Source: Acinetobacter sp. TGL-Y2 (GTDB lineage: Bacteria; Pseudomonadota; Gammaproteobacteria; Pseudomonadales; Moraxellaceae). Taken from it: a DNA stretch of 64,000 nt. The stretch covers positions 3,319,729-3,383,728 of the forward strand of contig NZ_CP015110.1 in NCBI RefSeq assembly GCF_001612555.1, in the 5' to 3' direction. The notes under the pieces were generated by a model. The model was not told the origin of the DNA, ran no database searches, and saw only the letters and a program-made list of their open reading frames with translations. The translations under genes were made by a program, and so were the position numbers. Positions 20,206-29,992 of the stretch are shown here, one piece after another (the first letter of the stretch is position 1; every line of letters begins with the position of its first letter).

Positions 20206-21687
20206 TTAAGTAGAGGACTGAGGGAGCTCAGTGACAAGTCGCAGAGAAACAGACAACTCATCCAACTGGAAGTGTGGTCTTAAGAAAACGACCGATTTGT
20301 AGTGACCCGGTTGTGCTGGGTCTTCTACAACTTTTACCGATGCTTCACGAAGCGGGTATTGTGCTTTGGCTTCTTGTGAAGCACCATCATCCAGCAACAC
20401 ATATTGTGATAACCATTCATTTAAGAATGTTTCCACATTACCTGCTGAAGCAAAGCTTCCGACTTTGTCACGCATCATGGCTTTTAAATAATGCGCAATT
20501 CGTGAAACAGCCATAATGTATTGAATTTGGCTCGACAATGCAGAGTTGGCATTGGCTGTATCACTGTCGTATTTCTTCGGTTTTTGAGCAGATTGCGCAC
20601 CAAAGAAGGCTGCATAATCTGTATTTTTACAGTGAACCAAAGGAATAAAACCAAGGTCACTTAATTCTTTTTCACGGCGGTCGGTGATCGCAACTTCTGT
20701 TGGGCATTTGAAGACGACTTCACCATCGTTGGTTTTAAAGGTATGAACTGGTAAACCTTCAACCAATCCACCACCTTCGACACCACGAATAGCAGCACAC
20801 CAGCCATGCATATCAAATGCATTGGTTAAGCGTGTACCAAAACCATAGGCTGCGTTCATCCATAGATATTCATCATGATTTTCGCCGGTCACTGACTCTA
20901 CAAAGTTAAAGCCTTCAGTTGCCCAGCCCTCTTTGGGATCATAAGGCAAACGACCGAGTACGCGTGGCAATGTCAATGCAACATAGCGCGAATCAGCACT
21001 TTCACGGAACGAGCGCCATTGCACGTATTCTGCAGTCTCGAAAATCTTAGACACATCACGTGGACGGTCAATATCGGTGAAAGACTCAAGCCCCAAGATT
21101 GATGGACTCGCAGCCGAAATAAACGGCGCATGTGACGCAGCGGCTACATGTGAGATTTGCTCAAGCAAATACATATCTGATGGGGTACGATCAAACTCGA
21201 AGTCACCAATTAAGGTGGCATACGGTGCACCACCGAATGAGCCAAATTCTTCTTCATAGACTTTTTTGAACAGTGTGCTTTGGTCAAAGTCCGTTGCACC
21301 CTGGAAATCTTTCACCAACTCTTTTTTTGTTGTATTTAACATCCGAATTTTAATGAGCGGATTTGATGGTGTTTCTTGGCAGAAATAATACAGACCGCGC
21401 CAAGTCGACTCAATTTTTTGAAATTGTTCATGGTGCATGATTTTGCTAAGCTGAGCTGAAATCATGGCATCAATTTCAGCAATACGCTTATCGATTGACA
21501 CCGTCATATTTTCAGAAACCGTAATGGTTCCAGCCATGACTTCTTTGGCAAGCTCACCAATTAAGCTTTTGGCACGAACATGCTCATCATCATTACGTGC
21601 AATACGACTTTGTTCCACAATCGAGTCTAATAAACTCGATTCTTCAGTAGCAACATTAGATGCTGTAGCAGCTTGTAGATTACTCAT
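20206..21687 (-). CDS. tssC: T6SS sheath large subunit TssC (VipB)
   Basis: A 493-aa contractile-sheath subunit that with TssB builds the sheath around Hcp. Family features include R-I-A-E-I-D-A-M-I-S-A-Q-L near the N terminus, W-R-G-L-Y-Y-F, and G-R-L-P-Y-D-P-K near residue 240. I chose the ATG at 21687 because AGGAG is 9 nt upstream of it; the in-frame ATG at 21693 is only 3 nt from that site. The start overlaps the tssB stop by 8 bp, so the two subunits are translationally coupled. Confidence 0.97.
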   Translation of the reverse strand: MSNLQAATASNVATEESSLLDSIVEQSRIARNDDEHVRAKSLIGELAKEVMAGTITVSENMTVSIDKRIAEIDAMISAQLSKIMHHEQFQKIESTWRGLYYFCQETPSNPLIKIRMLNTTKKELVKDFQGATDFDQSTLFKKVYEEEFGSFGGAPYATLIGDFEFDRTPSDMYLLEQISHVAAASHAPFISAASPSILGLESFTDIDRPRDVSKIFETAEYVQWRSFRESADSRYVALTLPRVLGRLPYDPKEGWATEGFNFVESVTGENHDEYLWMNAAYGFGTRLTNAFDMHGWCAAIRGVEGGGLVEGLPVHTFKTNDGEVVFKCPTEVAITDRREKELSDLGFIPLVHCKNTDYAAFFGAQSAQKPKKYDSDTANANSALSSQIQYIMAVSRIAHYLKAMMRDKVGSFASAGNVETFLNEWLSQYVLLDDGASQEAKAQYPLREASVKVVEDPAQPGHYKSVVFLRPHFQLDELSVSLRLVTELPQSST

Positions 21688-22192
21688 GATCATCTGCTCC
21701 TGCTTCAGCGCTCATTTTACGAATTTGATCCGTGTTTTTAAGCACTTCATCCAGTAAATCTTCTAAACGTTCGCTATTCGAAATTTTGTTACGCAAATCC
21801 GATAAACGTTCACGTGCATCTACGAGTTTACGCAGTGGATCCACCTGCTGAACCACATTTTCAGGTCGGAAGTCCGCCATAGAGTTAAACGTTAAATCAA
21901 CCCCCATGCGACCGCCTTCTTCAGAAATCGTGTTTTCAACTTGAAATGAAGCTCGCGGTGCTAAAGACTCCATCACTTCATCAATATTCTCTAAATCAAC
22001 ATTGATAAATTTTTTGTCTTTGAGTTTGGTTTTTTCAAGCTCGGATGCTGCAGAGAAATCCCCTAAAACACCGACCACAAATGGCAACTCTTTCACTTCT
22101 TTACCGTCGCCAATTTCAACGTCATAGGTCAATTGCACACGCGGTGGTCGGATGCGTTGTAATTTTTTTTGTACACTTTCACGCTTAGCCAT
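21680..22192 (-). CDS. tssB: T6SS sheath small subunit TssB (VipA)
   Basis: A 170-aa partner of TssC in the contractile sheath. It carries the conserved R-I-R-P-P-R-V-Q-L-T-Y-D-V near residue 13 and L-P-F-V-V-G-V-L-G-D-F-S near 35, both diagnostic. The C-terminal helix is acidic. It is the second gene of the leftward arm, following the asaA-like gene by 30 bp. Confidence 0.97.
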   Translation of the reverse strand: MAKRESVQKKLQRIRPPRVQLTYDVEIGDGKEVKELPFVVGVLGDFSAASELEKTKLKDKKFINVDLENIDEVMESLAPRASFQVENTISEEGGRMGVDLTFNSMADFRPENVVQQVDPLRKLVDARERLSDLRNKISNSERLEDLLDEVLKNTDQIRKMSAEAGADDHE

Positions 22193-22222
22193 AATATTTT
22201 CCTAAATTAAATTATTCGTTTC

Positions 22223-22885
22223 TTATTTCTGTGACAAAGACCCAAATGGATTAGCACGCTGAGGCTGTGTAGCTGGTTTCGCTGCCGGAGCCTGAGTACG
22301 CACAGGCGTGGTGTTACGCTGAGTTTGACGCGTACGTGTTGCTGCTATATTACGGCGCTGCGTTGTTGCTGCACGTTGTGTTGTCCGTGTTCTACGCACT
22401 TCGACAGGCTTTGGCGGCTCTTCGACTTTAGCTTCAATCACCGTTAATGGTTTTGCTTTTTTCACAGCATCATTGAGCGCAATCGCGTGCGCATAGGTTT
22501 CATCTGTCAAATAACGAACTTCAGCACCACGCATTTGAGTTAGTGCCTCATTAGCAATACCAATGCCCGCTAAAAATTTCACATCCGTTAAGGTCGAGTG
22601 TTGAATATTATTAGCATTCAATTCATTGACCAATCGAAGAGCTTTATCGTTTCTGCCAATTTTTTGGAATTGCTGTGCGGCTTGGGCCAAATAACCATTT
22701 TTATTGTCTTTATTTTTTTTATCACAAACTTGAGCATAAATTTGCAACAGCGTCGCGTCTGTTTCCCCAGCCACCAAAGGATTATCTTTCACACAGCTTT
22801 TCTTAAGTTCAACTTCATCTGCATAGGCCATTGAACCGAAAGTTGAACACAACAAAAATGTTGTGAATAGGATACTATTTTTCAA
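22223..22885 (-). CDS. asaA: Periplasmic T6SS accessory protein, AsaA-like
   Basis: A 220-aa protein with a signal peptide (cleavage near A-Y-A-D), so it is exported. The middle is helical with two cysteines (K-K-S-C-V and A-Q-V-C-D) that could form a disulfide; the last 60 residues are basic and rich in Arg, Thr, Gln and Pro, a low-complexity tail suited to binding wall or nucleic acid. It is the first gene of the leftward T6SS arm, the position of Acinetobacter asaA, whose product is reported to support T6SS membrane-complex assembly. The name rests on position and topology, not on a recognised domain. Confidence 0.72.
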   Translation of the reverse strand: MKNSILFTTFLLCSTFGSMAYADEVELKKSCVKDNPLVAGETDATLLQIYAQVCDKKNKDNKNGYLAQAAQQFQKIGRNDKALRLVNELNANNIQHSTLTDVKFLAGIGIANEALTQMRGAEVRYLTDETYAHAIALNDAVKKAKPLTVIEAKVEEPPKPVEVRRTRTTQRAATTQRRNIAATRTRQTQRNTTPVRTQAPAAKPATQPQRANPFGSLSQK

Positions 22886-23274
22886 AATATGCCTCTTTTT
22901 TTTAAATACTAGATTCTATAATTTTTGCCGAATTGAAGGATTTCAACCACCCCAAACTCACCAAAAAAGAATTCGTATTATTTATATTGCTTAAAATTTA
23001 ACTAGAAAAACGTTATATACGTCAAGGTAATTCGTGTCATTGTAGTGATACAATTATCATATTTCAGTTACAAAATTATATAGTTTCGTTGTAGTTTGAT
23101 ACTTAACTATGGTTTTTTTCTGAAAAATAATTATGTAGAATAAAACTTAAGGCTTTAAAAGCTAATATTAAAAACCGTTGTTTTTTATATGTTTAGCAAT
23201 TTGCTAATCAAAATATAAACCGGTTACTTTGTTTATTGTTAAGTAAAATATAAATAATCTTATTGAGAGATCAA
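22886..23274. promoter_or_regulatory. Divergent T6SS promoter region
   Basis: This 389-bp AT-rich spacer separates the two T6SS arms and must hold both promoters. For the leftward arm I see a candidate: TTGACG (23020-23025) and TTAAAT (22996-23001), 18 bp apart on the minus strand, about 110 bp before asaA. Between them lies an ACGT-N5-ACGT inverted repeat that could be an operator. No clear promoter stands out for tssH. Confidence 0.5.
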
Positions 23275-25971
23275 ATGAATAATTTGAAAATTTTAATTAC
23301 AAAATTATCGACAACAACAAGAACTGCTTTAGAAAAATCAGCCAATTTCTGTATAAATCAACAAAACTACGAAATCGAAATTGAACATTTGCTGTATGAG
23401 CTTCTCAATCAAGCTCAAAAAAATGATTTGTTACTTTTATTAGAAAAATACAAGATCTCAAAAGACGGCTTAGTGGATGATTTAAAAGAAACTATTTCAC
23501 AGCTTCCTAAGGGCAATGCACGTACACCCATCTTTGCAAAGTCCATTGTTCGCTTACTTGAACAAGCTTGGTTATTGGCCTCGGCTGAACAAAAACCTGT
23601 GATTCGTAGTGGACATTTGTTGGTCGCTTTACTGACCGCGCCTGATCTTTATCAAATTGCGATTCGCGCTTCGAGCCTGTTCGATCTGTTTCCTATCGAC
23701 ACCATGAAACATAAGTTTTTAGAGCTTTGTATTAAAAGTGTTGAAAACGAAGTGAATTCTGAGCCTGCTGAAACAATTAGTGAAACGGTCTCTGATGATC
23801 AAGCTGAAACGCCCAATTTAAAGACCCCTGCTCTCGACCAATACACGATTAATCTGACTGAAAAAGCCTTGAGTGGAAAAATTGATCCTGTCATTGGTCG
23901 TGAATTTGAAATTCGCCTGATGTTGGATATTTTGATGCGTCGTCGTCAGAATAACCCCATTTTAACTGGTGAACCAGGTGTAGGTAAAACCGCTGTGGTT
24001 GAGGGCTTAGCGCTCAAAATTGCCAACAACGAAGTACCTGATGCATTAAAAAATGTTCATATTCATGTCTTAGATATGGGACTTCTTCAAGCGGGCGCCA
24101 GTGTCAAAGGTGAATTTGAAAATCGTTTAAAGCAGGTCATTAAAGAAGTTCAAAGTTCAGCACATCCCATCATTATTTTCATCGATGAGGCGCACACCTT
24201 AATTGGCGCTGGTGGTCAGGCAGGTCAAAACGACGCGGCGAACTTGCTCAAACCTGCGCTGGCACGAGGCGAGCTACGTACCATTGCAGCCACCACTTGG
24301 GCGGAATACAAACAATACTTTGAAAAAGATGCCGCGTTGAGCCGTCGTTTCCAAGTGGTTAAAGTGGAAGAGCCGACTGAAGCCGTCGCAATTGATATGC
24401 TCCGTGCCATGATTCCTGTCATGGCCAATCATTTTAATTTACAAATTGATGATGAAGCCATTGTGACCGCGGTGCATTCTTCTCATCGTTATATTACTGG
24501 TCGTCAACTGCCAGACAAAGCCATTAGCGTGTTAGACACGGCAGCGGCAAGGGTTGCGCTGACGCAAAATGCACAACCGGTAAAATTGGATCAGCTCAAA
24601 GCTCAGCAGCATAATCTCAACCTTGAACTGAATATTTTAGAAAATGAACATCAACATTTCCCGATTCACCAAGAACGCTTAGCTCAACTGAAAGACAGTA
24701 TCGAGCGTTTAGCAAAGGATGTTGAAGATACTGAACAAAGATGGCAAAAAGAGCTCGCTTTAATCCATCAAATTAAGGCACTTGAAGCGCAAGAGACCGA
24801 TCCCGCTGATCTAGAGAAAAATAAGCAATCTCAAGCAGAGACTGCCAAGATCCGTGCTGAACTGGCTGCATTTCAAGGTCAGGCGCCTTTGGTGTTTGAA
24901 CGAGTCAACGCCTTTATTATCAATGAAATCATTTCTGACTGGACCGGTATTCCTGTGGGCAAAATGGTCAGTGATGAAATCAAACAAATTTTAAGTTTGG
25001 AAGAAAAACTTGAACAGCGGGTGATGGGACAAGACTACGCCTTACATCAACTGGTCCAAGGCATTAAAACCTCTAAAGCAAAACTTGAAGATCCGAATAA
25101 GCCTCAAGGCGTGTTCATGTTGGTGGGTCCAAGTGGGGTCGGTAAAACTGAAACGGCGTTGGCACTTGCCAATGAGCTTTATGGCGGTGAATCACACTTA
25201 ATCACCATCAATATGTCCGAGTACCAAGAAGCACATACGGTATCATCGCTTAAAGGCGCACCTCCAGGTTATGTCGGTTATGGTCAAGGTGGTGTACTTA
25301 CCGAAGCGGTGCGACGTAATCCATATAGCGTTGTTTTACTTGATGAAATTGAAAAAGCTCACTCAGATGTCCAAGAGCTGTTTTATCAAGTCTTTGACAA
25401 GGGCGTGCTTGAAGATGGTGAAGGTCGTTTAATTGATTTTAAAAATACCACGATTTTGTTGACCTCCAATGCGGGCTCCAGTGCGATTATGCAAGCTTGT
25501 CTCAATCAACCTGTTGAAGAGTGGCCAAGTGCAGAAGAATTGTTGGAACACTTAAAGCCAAGTTTATATAAACAATTCAAACCTGCATTTTTAGGGCGTA
25601 TGCGCATCGTGCCTTACTTCCCATTACACGATGATTTGTTAGTGCGTATTATTCATCACAAATTGGGCAAAATTACCGCGCGAATTGAAAAGCAATATCA
25701 AACCAAAGTTGAATACAGTGACAACCTTGTGGAGCTGTTACTGAGTCGTTGTACTGAGGTCGACAGTGGTGCACGTAATGTTGATCACATCTTAAGTTCA
25801 AGCGTTTTGCCTGAATTGGCAACTCAAATTTTAATCGCTCTAGCAGATCAAAAATTACCGAAGCTGATCAAGATTGACAGCAAAGACAATGATATTGAGT
25901 ACGTTTTGGATCCAGTCGACAAGCCGGCTAAAAAACGCGCCACCAAAAAAGTGAAAGAAACGGAAGCTTAA
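23275..25971 (+). CDS. tssH: T6SS sheath-recycling ATPase TssH (ClpV)
   Basis: An 898-aa AAA+ unfoldase that disassembles contracted sheaths. It has an N-terminal Clp domain (1-160), AAA1 with Walker A G-E-P-G-V-G-K-T near 238 and Walker B I-F-I-D-E-A-H-T, a middle coiled coil (about 430-540), and AAA2 with G-P-S-G-V-G-K-T near 622 and V-V-L-L-D-E-I-E. A ClpB-like disaggregase is excluded by the T6SS context. The ATG at 23275 is preceded by GAGAGA; a TTG 12 bp upstream is also in frame but less likely. First gene of the rightward arm. Confidence 0.96.
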   Translation: MNNLKILITKLSTTTRTALEKSANFCINQQNYEIEIEHLLYELLNQAQKNDLLLLLEKYKISKDGLVDDLKETISQLPKGNARTPIFAKSIVRLLEQAWLLASAEQKPVIRSGHLLVALLTAPDLYQIAIRASSLFDLFPIDTMKHKFLELCIKSVENEVNSEPAETISETVSDDQAETPNLKTPALDQYTINLTEKALSGKIDPVIGREFEIRLMLDILMRRRQNNPILTGEPGVGKTAVVEGLALKIANNEVPDALKNVHIHVLDMGLLQAGASVKGEFENRLKQVIKEVQSSAHPIIIFIDEAHTLIGAGGQAGQNDAANLLKPALARGELRTIAATTWAEYKQYFEKDAALSRRFQVVKVEEPTEAVAIDMLRAMIPVMANHFNLQIDDEAIVTAVHSSHRYITGRQLPDKAISVLDTAAARVALTQNAQPVKLDQLKAQQHNLNLELNILENEHQHFPIHQERLAQLKDSIERLAKDVEDTEQRWQKELALIHQIKALEAQETDPADLEKNKQSQAETAKIRAELAAFQGQAPLVFERVNAFIINEIISDWTGIPVGKMVSDEIKQILSLEEKLEQRVMGQDYALHQLVQGIKTSKAKLEDPNKPQGVFMLVGPSGVGKTETALALANELYGGESHLITINMSEYQEAHTVSSLKGAPPGYVGYGQGGVLTEAVRRNPYSVVLLDEIEKAHSDVQELFYQVFDKGVLEDGEGRLIDFKNTTILLTSNAGSSAIMQACLNQPVEEWPSAEELLEHLKPSLYKQFKPAFLGRMRIVPYFPLHDDLLVRIIHHKLGKITARIEKQYQTKVEYSDNLVELLLSRCTEVDSGARNVDHILSSSVLPELATQILIALADQKLPKLIKIDSKDNDIEYVLDPVDKPAKKRATKKVKETEA

Positions 25972-25991
25972 TCCGTAATGACGAGATTAGT

Positions 25992-27113
25992 ATGATTATG
26001 AGTTTAGAACTCGAAACATTATTACAGCCTGTTTCAGCTGATGACATCTGCGGAGATGATCTTTCATTTTCTAACGAGTTTCATGAAATTAAAAAGGCGA
26101 AAATCCAAGATGATCCACTGTTAGATTTAGGCGATTGGGTGGCTGAGCCTAAGCAAGCCGATTGGCACTTCGTCGCCAATAAGTCTAGCGAACTTTTGAT
26201 TCATAAAACCAAAGATATTCGTTTGTTGACGTGGTTAAGCGAGTCGTGGGGTCATCTGTATGGTTTTGAAGGCATTGCCAAGAGTTTAGAACTGGCGCAT
26301 CGAATGCTGGAACAATATTGGCTCAAAATCTATCCCGAAATTGAAGATGATGATCTAGATCAGCGTTTAGGTTTATTGCAAGGTTTAACCACTCAGCTGC
26401 CTGCATTGATTAAGCAAGTGCCGCTTTTAAATACCCAGCCCTTTTACTCATTATTCGATTATGAGAAAATTTTACATCAACAAAACAATCGCTTAAAAAA
26501 TACGGATGATTCTAATCATGTGAATCAATCTGTAGATTTAGAACAGTTTGACCAAGCACTTTTCAATAGCTCAAAAAGCTTTCAATTTCAAAATTATCAA
26601 CATTTCACTGAAATATTGGTGCATTGGAATACTTTAAAGCAAGTTCTTGATCAACTGATGGAGTTTGATGCCCCTAGTTTTGCCAGTATCGATTCGCAGC
26701 TCGACAGCATTCAAAAAATGCTCAGAAAAATTTATAAAGCGGATGCATTCGATACCGCAGCTGCAAGTCCATCTGCTGCTGTTGAGCAAAGTGCTATTGA
26801 ACATGCTGATGACATTCAAAATGTGCCGCTGATCATGAATAATAATCAAAACCAGCAATCGTTTCAGCCACAACCACAAAGTCACTTACAGAACCGTGAA
26901 CAGGCGATGAAAGTACTTCAAGATATCGCAGATTATTTTCAGGCCAATGAACCCCATAGTCCGGTCAGTTATATGCTGCAAAAAACCATTAAGTGGAGCC
27001 ATATGCCTTTACATGAATGGTTAGCGCAAGTGATTAAAAATGATAACCCTCTCGAGTCTGTTCAAGAATTGCTTGGCGTTCAGAACAACTCAAATGAAAC
27101 GAATCAATGGTAA
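25992..27113 (+). CDS. tssA: T6SS protein TssA (ImpA-domain)
   Basis: A 373-aa protein with an N-terminal ImpA domain (P-V-S-A-D-D-I-C-G-D-D-L near residue 12 and L-T-W-L-S-E-S-W-G near 78). TssA proteins prime and guide tube and sheath assembly and sometimes cap the distal end. The region around 250-300 is low-complexity and rich in Gln, Ala and Asn, and the C-terminal domain P-H-S-P-V-S-Y-M-L-Q-K is the usual VasJ-like end. The in-frame ATG at 25998 is an alternative start. Confidence 0.92.
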   Translation: MIMSLELETLLQPVSADDICGDDLSFSNEFHEIKKAKIQDDPLLDLGDWVAEPKQADWHFVANKSSELLIHKTKDIRLLTWLSESWGHLYGFEGIAKSLELAHRMLEQYWLKIYPEIEDDDLDQRLGLLQGLTTQLPALIKQVPLLNTQPFYSLFDYEKILHQQNNRLKNTDDSNHVNQSVDLEQFDQALFNSSKSFQFQNYQHFTEILVHWNTLKQVLDQLMEFDAPSFASIDSQLDSIQKMLRKIYKADAFDTAAASPSAAVEQSAIEHADDIQNVPLIMNNNQNQQSFQPQPQSHLQNREQAMKVLQDIADYFQANEPHSPVSYMLQKTIKWSHMPLHEWLAQVIKNDNPLESVQELLGVQNNSNETNQW

Positions 27114-27119
27114 TTAAGT

Positions 27120-28487
27120 ATGTTTAAAGCGGAAAAAATACTTTGGGGTGAAGGTTTATTTTTAAGACCGCAACACTTTCAATTACAAGACACTTATCAT
27201 GAGCAGCGACTGAATCAAACCATTCGTTCGATGATCCCGTTTGCCTATGGCGTTCAAGCGCTTCGTTTTGACGAAACTCAGCTGGGCACGCATGTGCTGG
27301 CTTTAGAAAGCGTTGAAATGATTTGGCAAGATGGCGAAATTTATGCTGCGCCCAGTCGTGATTTGTTGCCTGAACCAGTGCAACTTGATGATTTAAATTT
27401 GCGTGGTGAAGTGACTATTTATTTGGCTCTCTCTATTTTACAACCGAATAAAAAGAACGTCGCATTTGAAGGTTCGGCTCAGCCAAGTCGTTATCATTCA
27501 TATCTCAATGAAACCCATGATTTGTATACCGACGCCTCACCTGCTGAAATCACCTTAGTGCGTAGACGTGCAGAATTAAAGTTACTCGATGCAAATGTTG
27601 ATCCAAATCATGATCTGGACGGTTTCTTATATTTACCCATAGGGAAAATTAAGCGTCAAAGTTCAGGCTCTTTTGAAATTGATGCTAAATTTATTCCGCC
27701 TATTTTGCATATTGAAGCCTGTGAATCTCTGGTCAGCAATTTAAAACGTACTTTAAATGTGATTAAGGCCAAAATTAAAACTATTCAAACCAATAACCGT
27801 GAAAATGAACAGAAACTGATCGAGTTTCGTTCAGGCGATATCGTTTCATTTTGGTTGGTCAATGCACTGAATACCGCGCATTCAACCCTCAGCCATTTAT
27901 TGCAACATCCTCAGATTCATCCTGAACGTTTATTCTTTGAATTACTACGCTTAACAGGCTCTCTTCTGACCTTCTCGACTGCCTATGAAGTCGATCATTT
28001 ACCGCAATATAAGCATCATAATTTACAAGAAAGCTTTAGTCAGCTGGATCTAATTTTGCGTGATTTATTGGATACCATTATTTCAAGCCGTTATATCAAT
28101 ATTGGCTTGAAAGAAATTCGACCATCTTATTGGGTCGGTAGTCTTGAGTCTGACAAAATCACGCGTGATTCACGCCTGTATATTGCGGTGTCGAGTACCA
28201 TGATGCAAACGCATGAATTGGTTCAGATTGTACCGTTACGCTTTAAAGTGGGTACCACGGTCGATGTTGAACAGCGTGTGGTCTCAGCACTTCCAGCGAT
28301 TCCAATTCATCACTTAATGCAGGTTCCTACTGCCATTCCTGTACGCTCGGGCGTGAATTATTTTGAAATAGAACCTCATCATGATTTGTACCAACGCATG
28401 CTTGATTCTGAAACCATCTGTATTTATGTGCCAGCAGGTTTCCAAGACATCACCATCGAATTAATCGCTGTGATGAACGGATCATAA
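27120..28487 (+). CDS. tssK: T6SS baseplate subunit TssK
   Basis: A 455-aa protein that links the baseplate wedges to the TssL-TssM membrane complex. The N terminus, W-G-E-G-L-F-L-R-P-Q-H-F-Q, is diagnostic of the VasE/ImpJ family. Y-L-P-I-G-K-I occurs near residue 176, and the C-terminal receptor-like domain ends in a beta-rich P-A-G-F-Q-D-I. It follows tssA by 6 bp and precedes tssL by 10 bp with the RBS AAGGAGAG. Confidence 0.97.
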   Translation: MFKAEKILWGEGLFLRPQHFQLQDTYHEQRLNQTIRSMIPFAYGVQALRFDETQLGTHVLALESVEMIWQDGEIYAAPSRDLLPEPVQLDDLNLRGEVTIYLALSILQPNKKNVAFEGSAQPSRYHSYLNETHDLYTDASPAEITLVRRRAELKLLDANVDPNHDLDGFLYLPIGKIKRQSSGSFEIDAKFIPPILHIEACESLVSNLKRTLNVIKAKIKTIQTNNRENEQKLIEFRSGDIVSFWLVNALNTAHSTLSHLLQHPQIHPERLFFELLRLTGSLLTFSTAYEVDHLPQYKHHNLQESFSQLDLILRDLLDTIISSRYINIGLKEIRPSYWVGSLESDKITRDSRLYIAVSSTMMQTHELVQIVPLRFKVGTTVDVEQRVVSALPAIPIHHLMQVPTAIPVRSGVNYFEIEPHHDLYQRMLDSETICIYVPAGFQDITIELIAVMNGS

Positions 28488-28497
28488 GGAGAGAATC

Positions 28498-29301
28498 ATG
28501 AATTTACCGAATGGTGCGCCTTCCCTGTTTGATGATGGTCAAATTGGGGCAGGCTCAACCCCACATAGTCAAGCCAAAATCAGTCAGGCGACCAATTTGG
28601 TCGATCTGATGCATGATGGTTTTTATATTGTGTTTTTAATCAAAAACCAATATTTGCCTGATCATCCTGAAACGTTTAGAAATAAAATCATGGATCAGTT
28701 GAATCGCTTTGAGCAGCAAGCCAAAAAGCTACAATTTTCTGCTGAAGATATCCATGATGCCAAATATGCTTATTGTGCTTTGCTGGATGAAACCATTGTC
28801 ACTCAACAAGATCCAAGCTTTTTTCATTTGCAAAATGCATGGCTGATTAGTCCATTACAGCTCAGTCTTTTTGGTTCTCAGTTAGCAGGCTATCGTTTCT
28901 TTGATACGCTCGAACATATTCGCGCGCGTGGAAAAGACCGTCTTGCCGCACTCGAAGTGTTTCATTACTGTTTACTGCTGGGCTTTCAAGGCAAGTATCG
29001 CATTGAGTCGATTGAAAGTTTAAATCATCTCGTGGCACGTGTCGGTGATGAAATTGATTATTTAAAAGGTAAGAAAGCGGCATTCTCTCCATTTTCAGCA
29101 CTACCTGATCAGATTAAAAATATCATCCACCGCGAGCTTCCATTCACCTGGATTCTACTGTTCTTACTCTTGTTTGCTTTACTTGCTTTTAGTGGTCTGC
29201 GTTATATGCTCAATAAGCAAGATCAAACGGCAATGGCTCAGTACAATAATGTGATTAGTGCCCCTGCTGAACAAGCCCATATCACCATTCACTTACCATA
29301 A
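28498..29301 (+). CDS. tssL: T6SS membrane-complex protein TssL (DotU/IcmH)
   Basis: A 267-aa inner-membrane protein with a cytoplasmic DotU domain (about 30-190) and a single C-terminal membrane helix (W-I-L-L-F-L-L-L-F-A-L-L-A-F near 219-240). Family residues include K-Y-A-Y-C-A-L-L-D-E-T-I and L-L-G-F-Q-G-K-Y-R. It lacks the peptidoglycan-binding extension found in some TssL proteins, a role that the separate OmpA-like gene at 9226-9996 could supply. Confidence 0.95.
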   Translation: MNLPNGAPSLFDDGQIGAGSTPHSQAKISQATNLVDLMHDGFYIVFLIKNQYLPDHPETFRNKIMDQLNRFEQQAKKLQFSAEDIHDAKYAYCALLDETIVTQQDPSFFHLQNAWLISPLQLSLFGSQLAGYRFFDTLEHIRARGKDRLAALEVFHYCLLLGFQGKYRIESIESLNHLVARVGDEIDYLKGKKAAFSPFSALPDQIKNIIHRELPFTWILLFLLLFALLAFSGLRYMLNKQDQTAMAQYNNVISAPAEQAHITIHLP

Positions 29302-29312
29302 AGAATAAGAAT

Positions 29313-29987
29313 ATGACTCAAGAAAAAAAAGTAATACGGGTACTCACACCGAACAAAAAGGCGAAAAAATTCTCTCCCATGCTGTTTGGCATAATTGGAA
29401 CGGCTTTTGGTGTGATTGCCACGTCGGTATTACTTTTTACTTTCTTGAAAGAAGATTCAAGCTCAGCTGCGATACAGACTCAAAATCATAAATCGGCTGA
29501 ATCCATTGCTGCCGTGCCCCCTAAGCCGACGACTGAGACACTCACTGCGCAAACCGATCAAAACAATCAAGCCGTTGAACAAGCCCCTGAAGTCGAAATG
29601 GATGACGAGCATGAAGGTTTTAATCAGCCTCAGCCGAAATTAAATGAAATCACGCAAGTATTCCAACATAAAAAAGAAGCGCCTGTTGCAACAGTAGCTG
29701 AACCGAAACCCAGTGGAAATCCATTTGATACTTTTAAGCCAGCACCCAAACCTGTAGCTGCCGCAGCTGTACCTAGACCTAAACCTAGCCTCCCTGAGAA
29801 AGCTTTACCAGGCAAAACGTCTGTTCCTGCACAACCTACAGTTAAAGCTGCGGTTAAACCCGAGCCAATGACAGCGAAAACTGCTGCTAAAGAGCCTCAG
29901 AAAGCCAAAGCTGCCGAAAAAGAAGCAGACTATGAGGTTCCTCATGCCACAGTGCAAATTGCAGTTACTCGTTCAGTGAAAGAATAA
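29313..29987 (+). CDS. T6SS accessory membrane-anchored Pro/Ala/Lys-rich protein
   Basis: A 224-aa protein with a basic N terminus, one membrane helix (about residues 23-45, L-F-G-I-I-G-T-A-F-G-V-I-A), and a long periplasmic tail of Pro, Ala, Lys and Glu with no recognisable fold. The layout resembles FtsN- or TonB-like wall-spanning linkers. It is co-transcribed between tssL (11-bp gap) and tagX (5-bp gap), matching an Acinetobacter accessory gene position (asaD/asaE series). A role as spacer or scaffold for TagX or TssL is inference. Confidence 0.75.
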   Translation: MTQEKKVIRVLTPNKKAKKFSPMLFGIIGTAFGVIATSVLLFTFLKEDSSSAAIQTQNHKSAESIAAVPPKPTTETLTAQTDQNNQAVEQAPEVEMDDEHEGFNQPQPKLNEITQVFQHKKEAPVATVAEPKPSGNPFDTFKPAPKPVAAAAVPRPKPSLPEKALPGKTSVPAQPTVKAAVKPEPMTAKTAAKEPQKAKAAEKEADYEVPHATVQIAVTRSVKE

Positions 29988-29992
29988 ATTCC

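Noticed and set aside
25992-27113. TssA Gln/Asn-rich middle as a prion-like insertion
   Set aside because: Low-complexity linkers are common in TssA proteins and this one is short.
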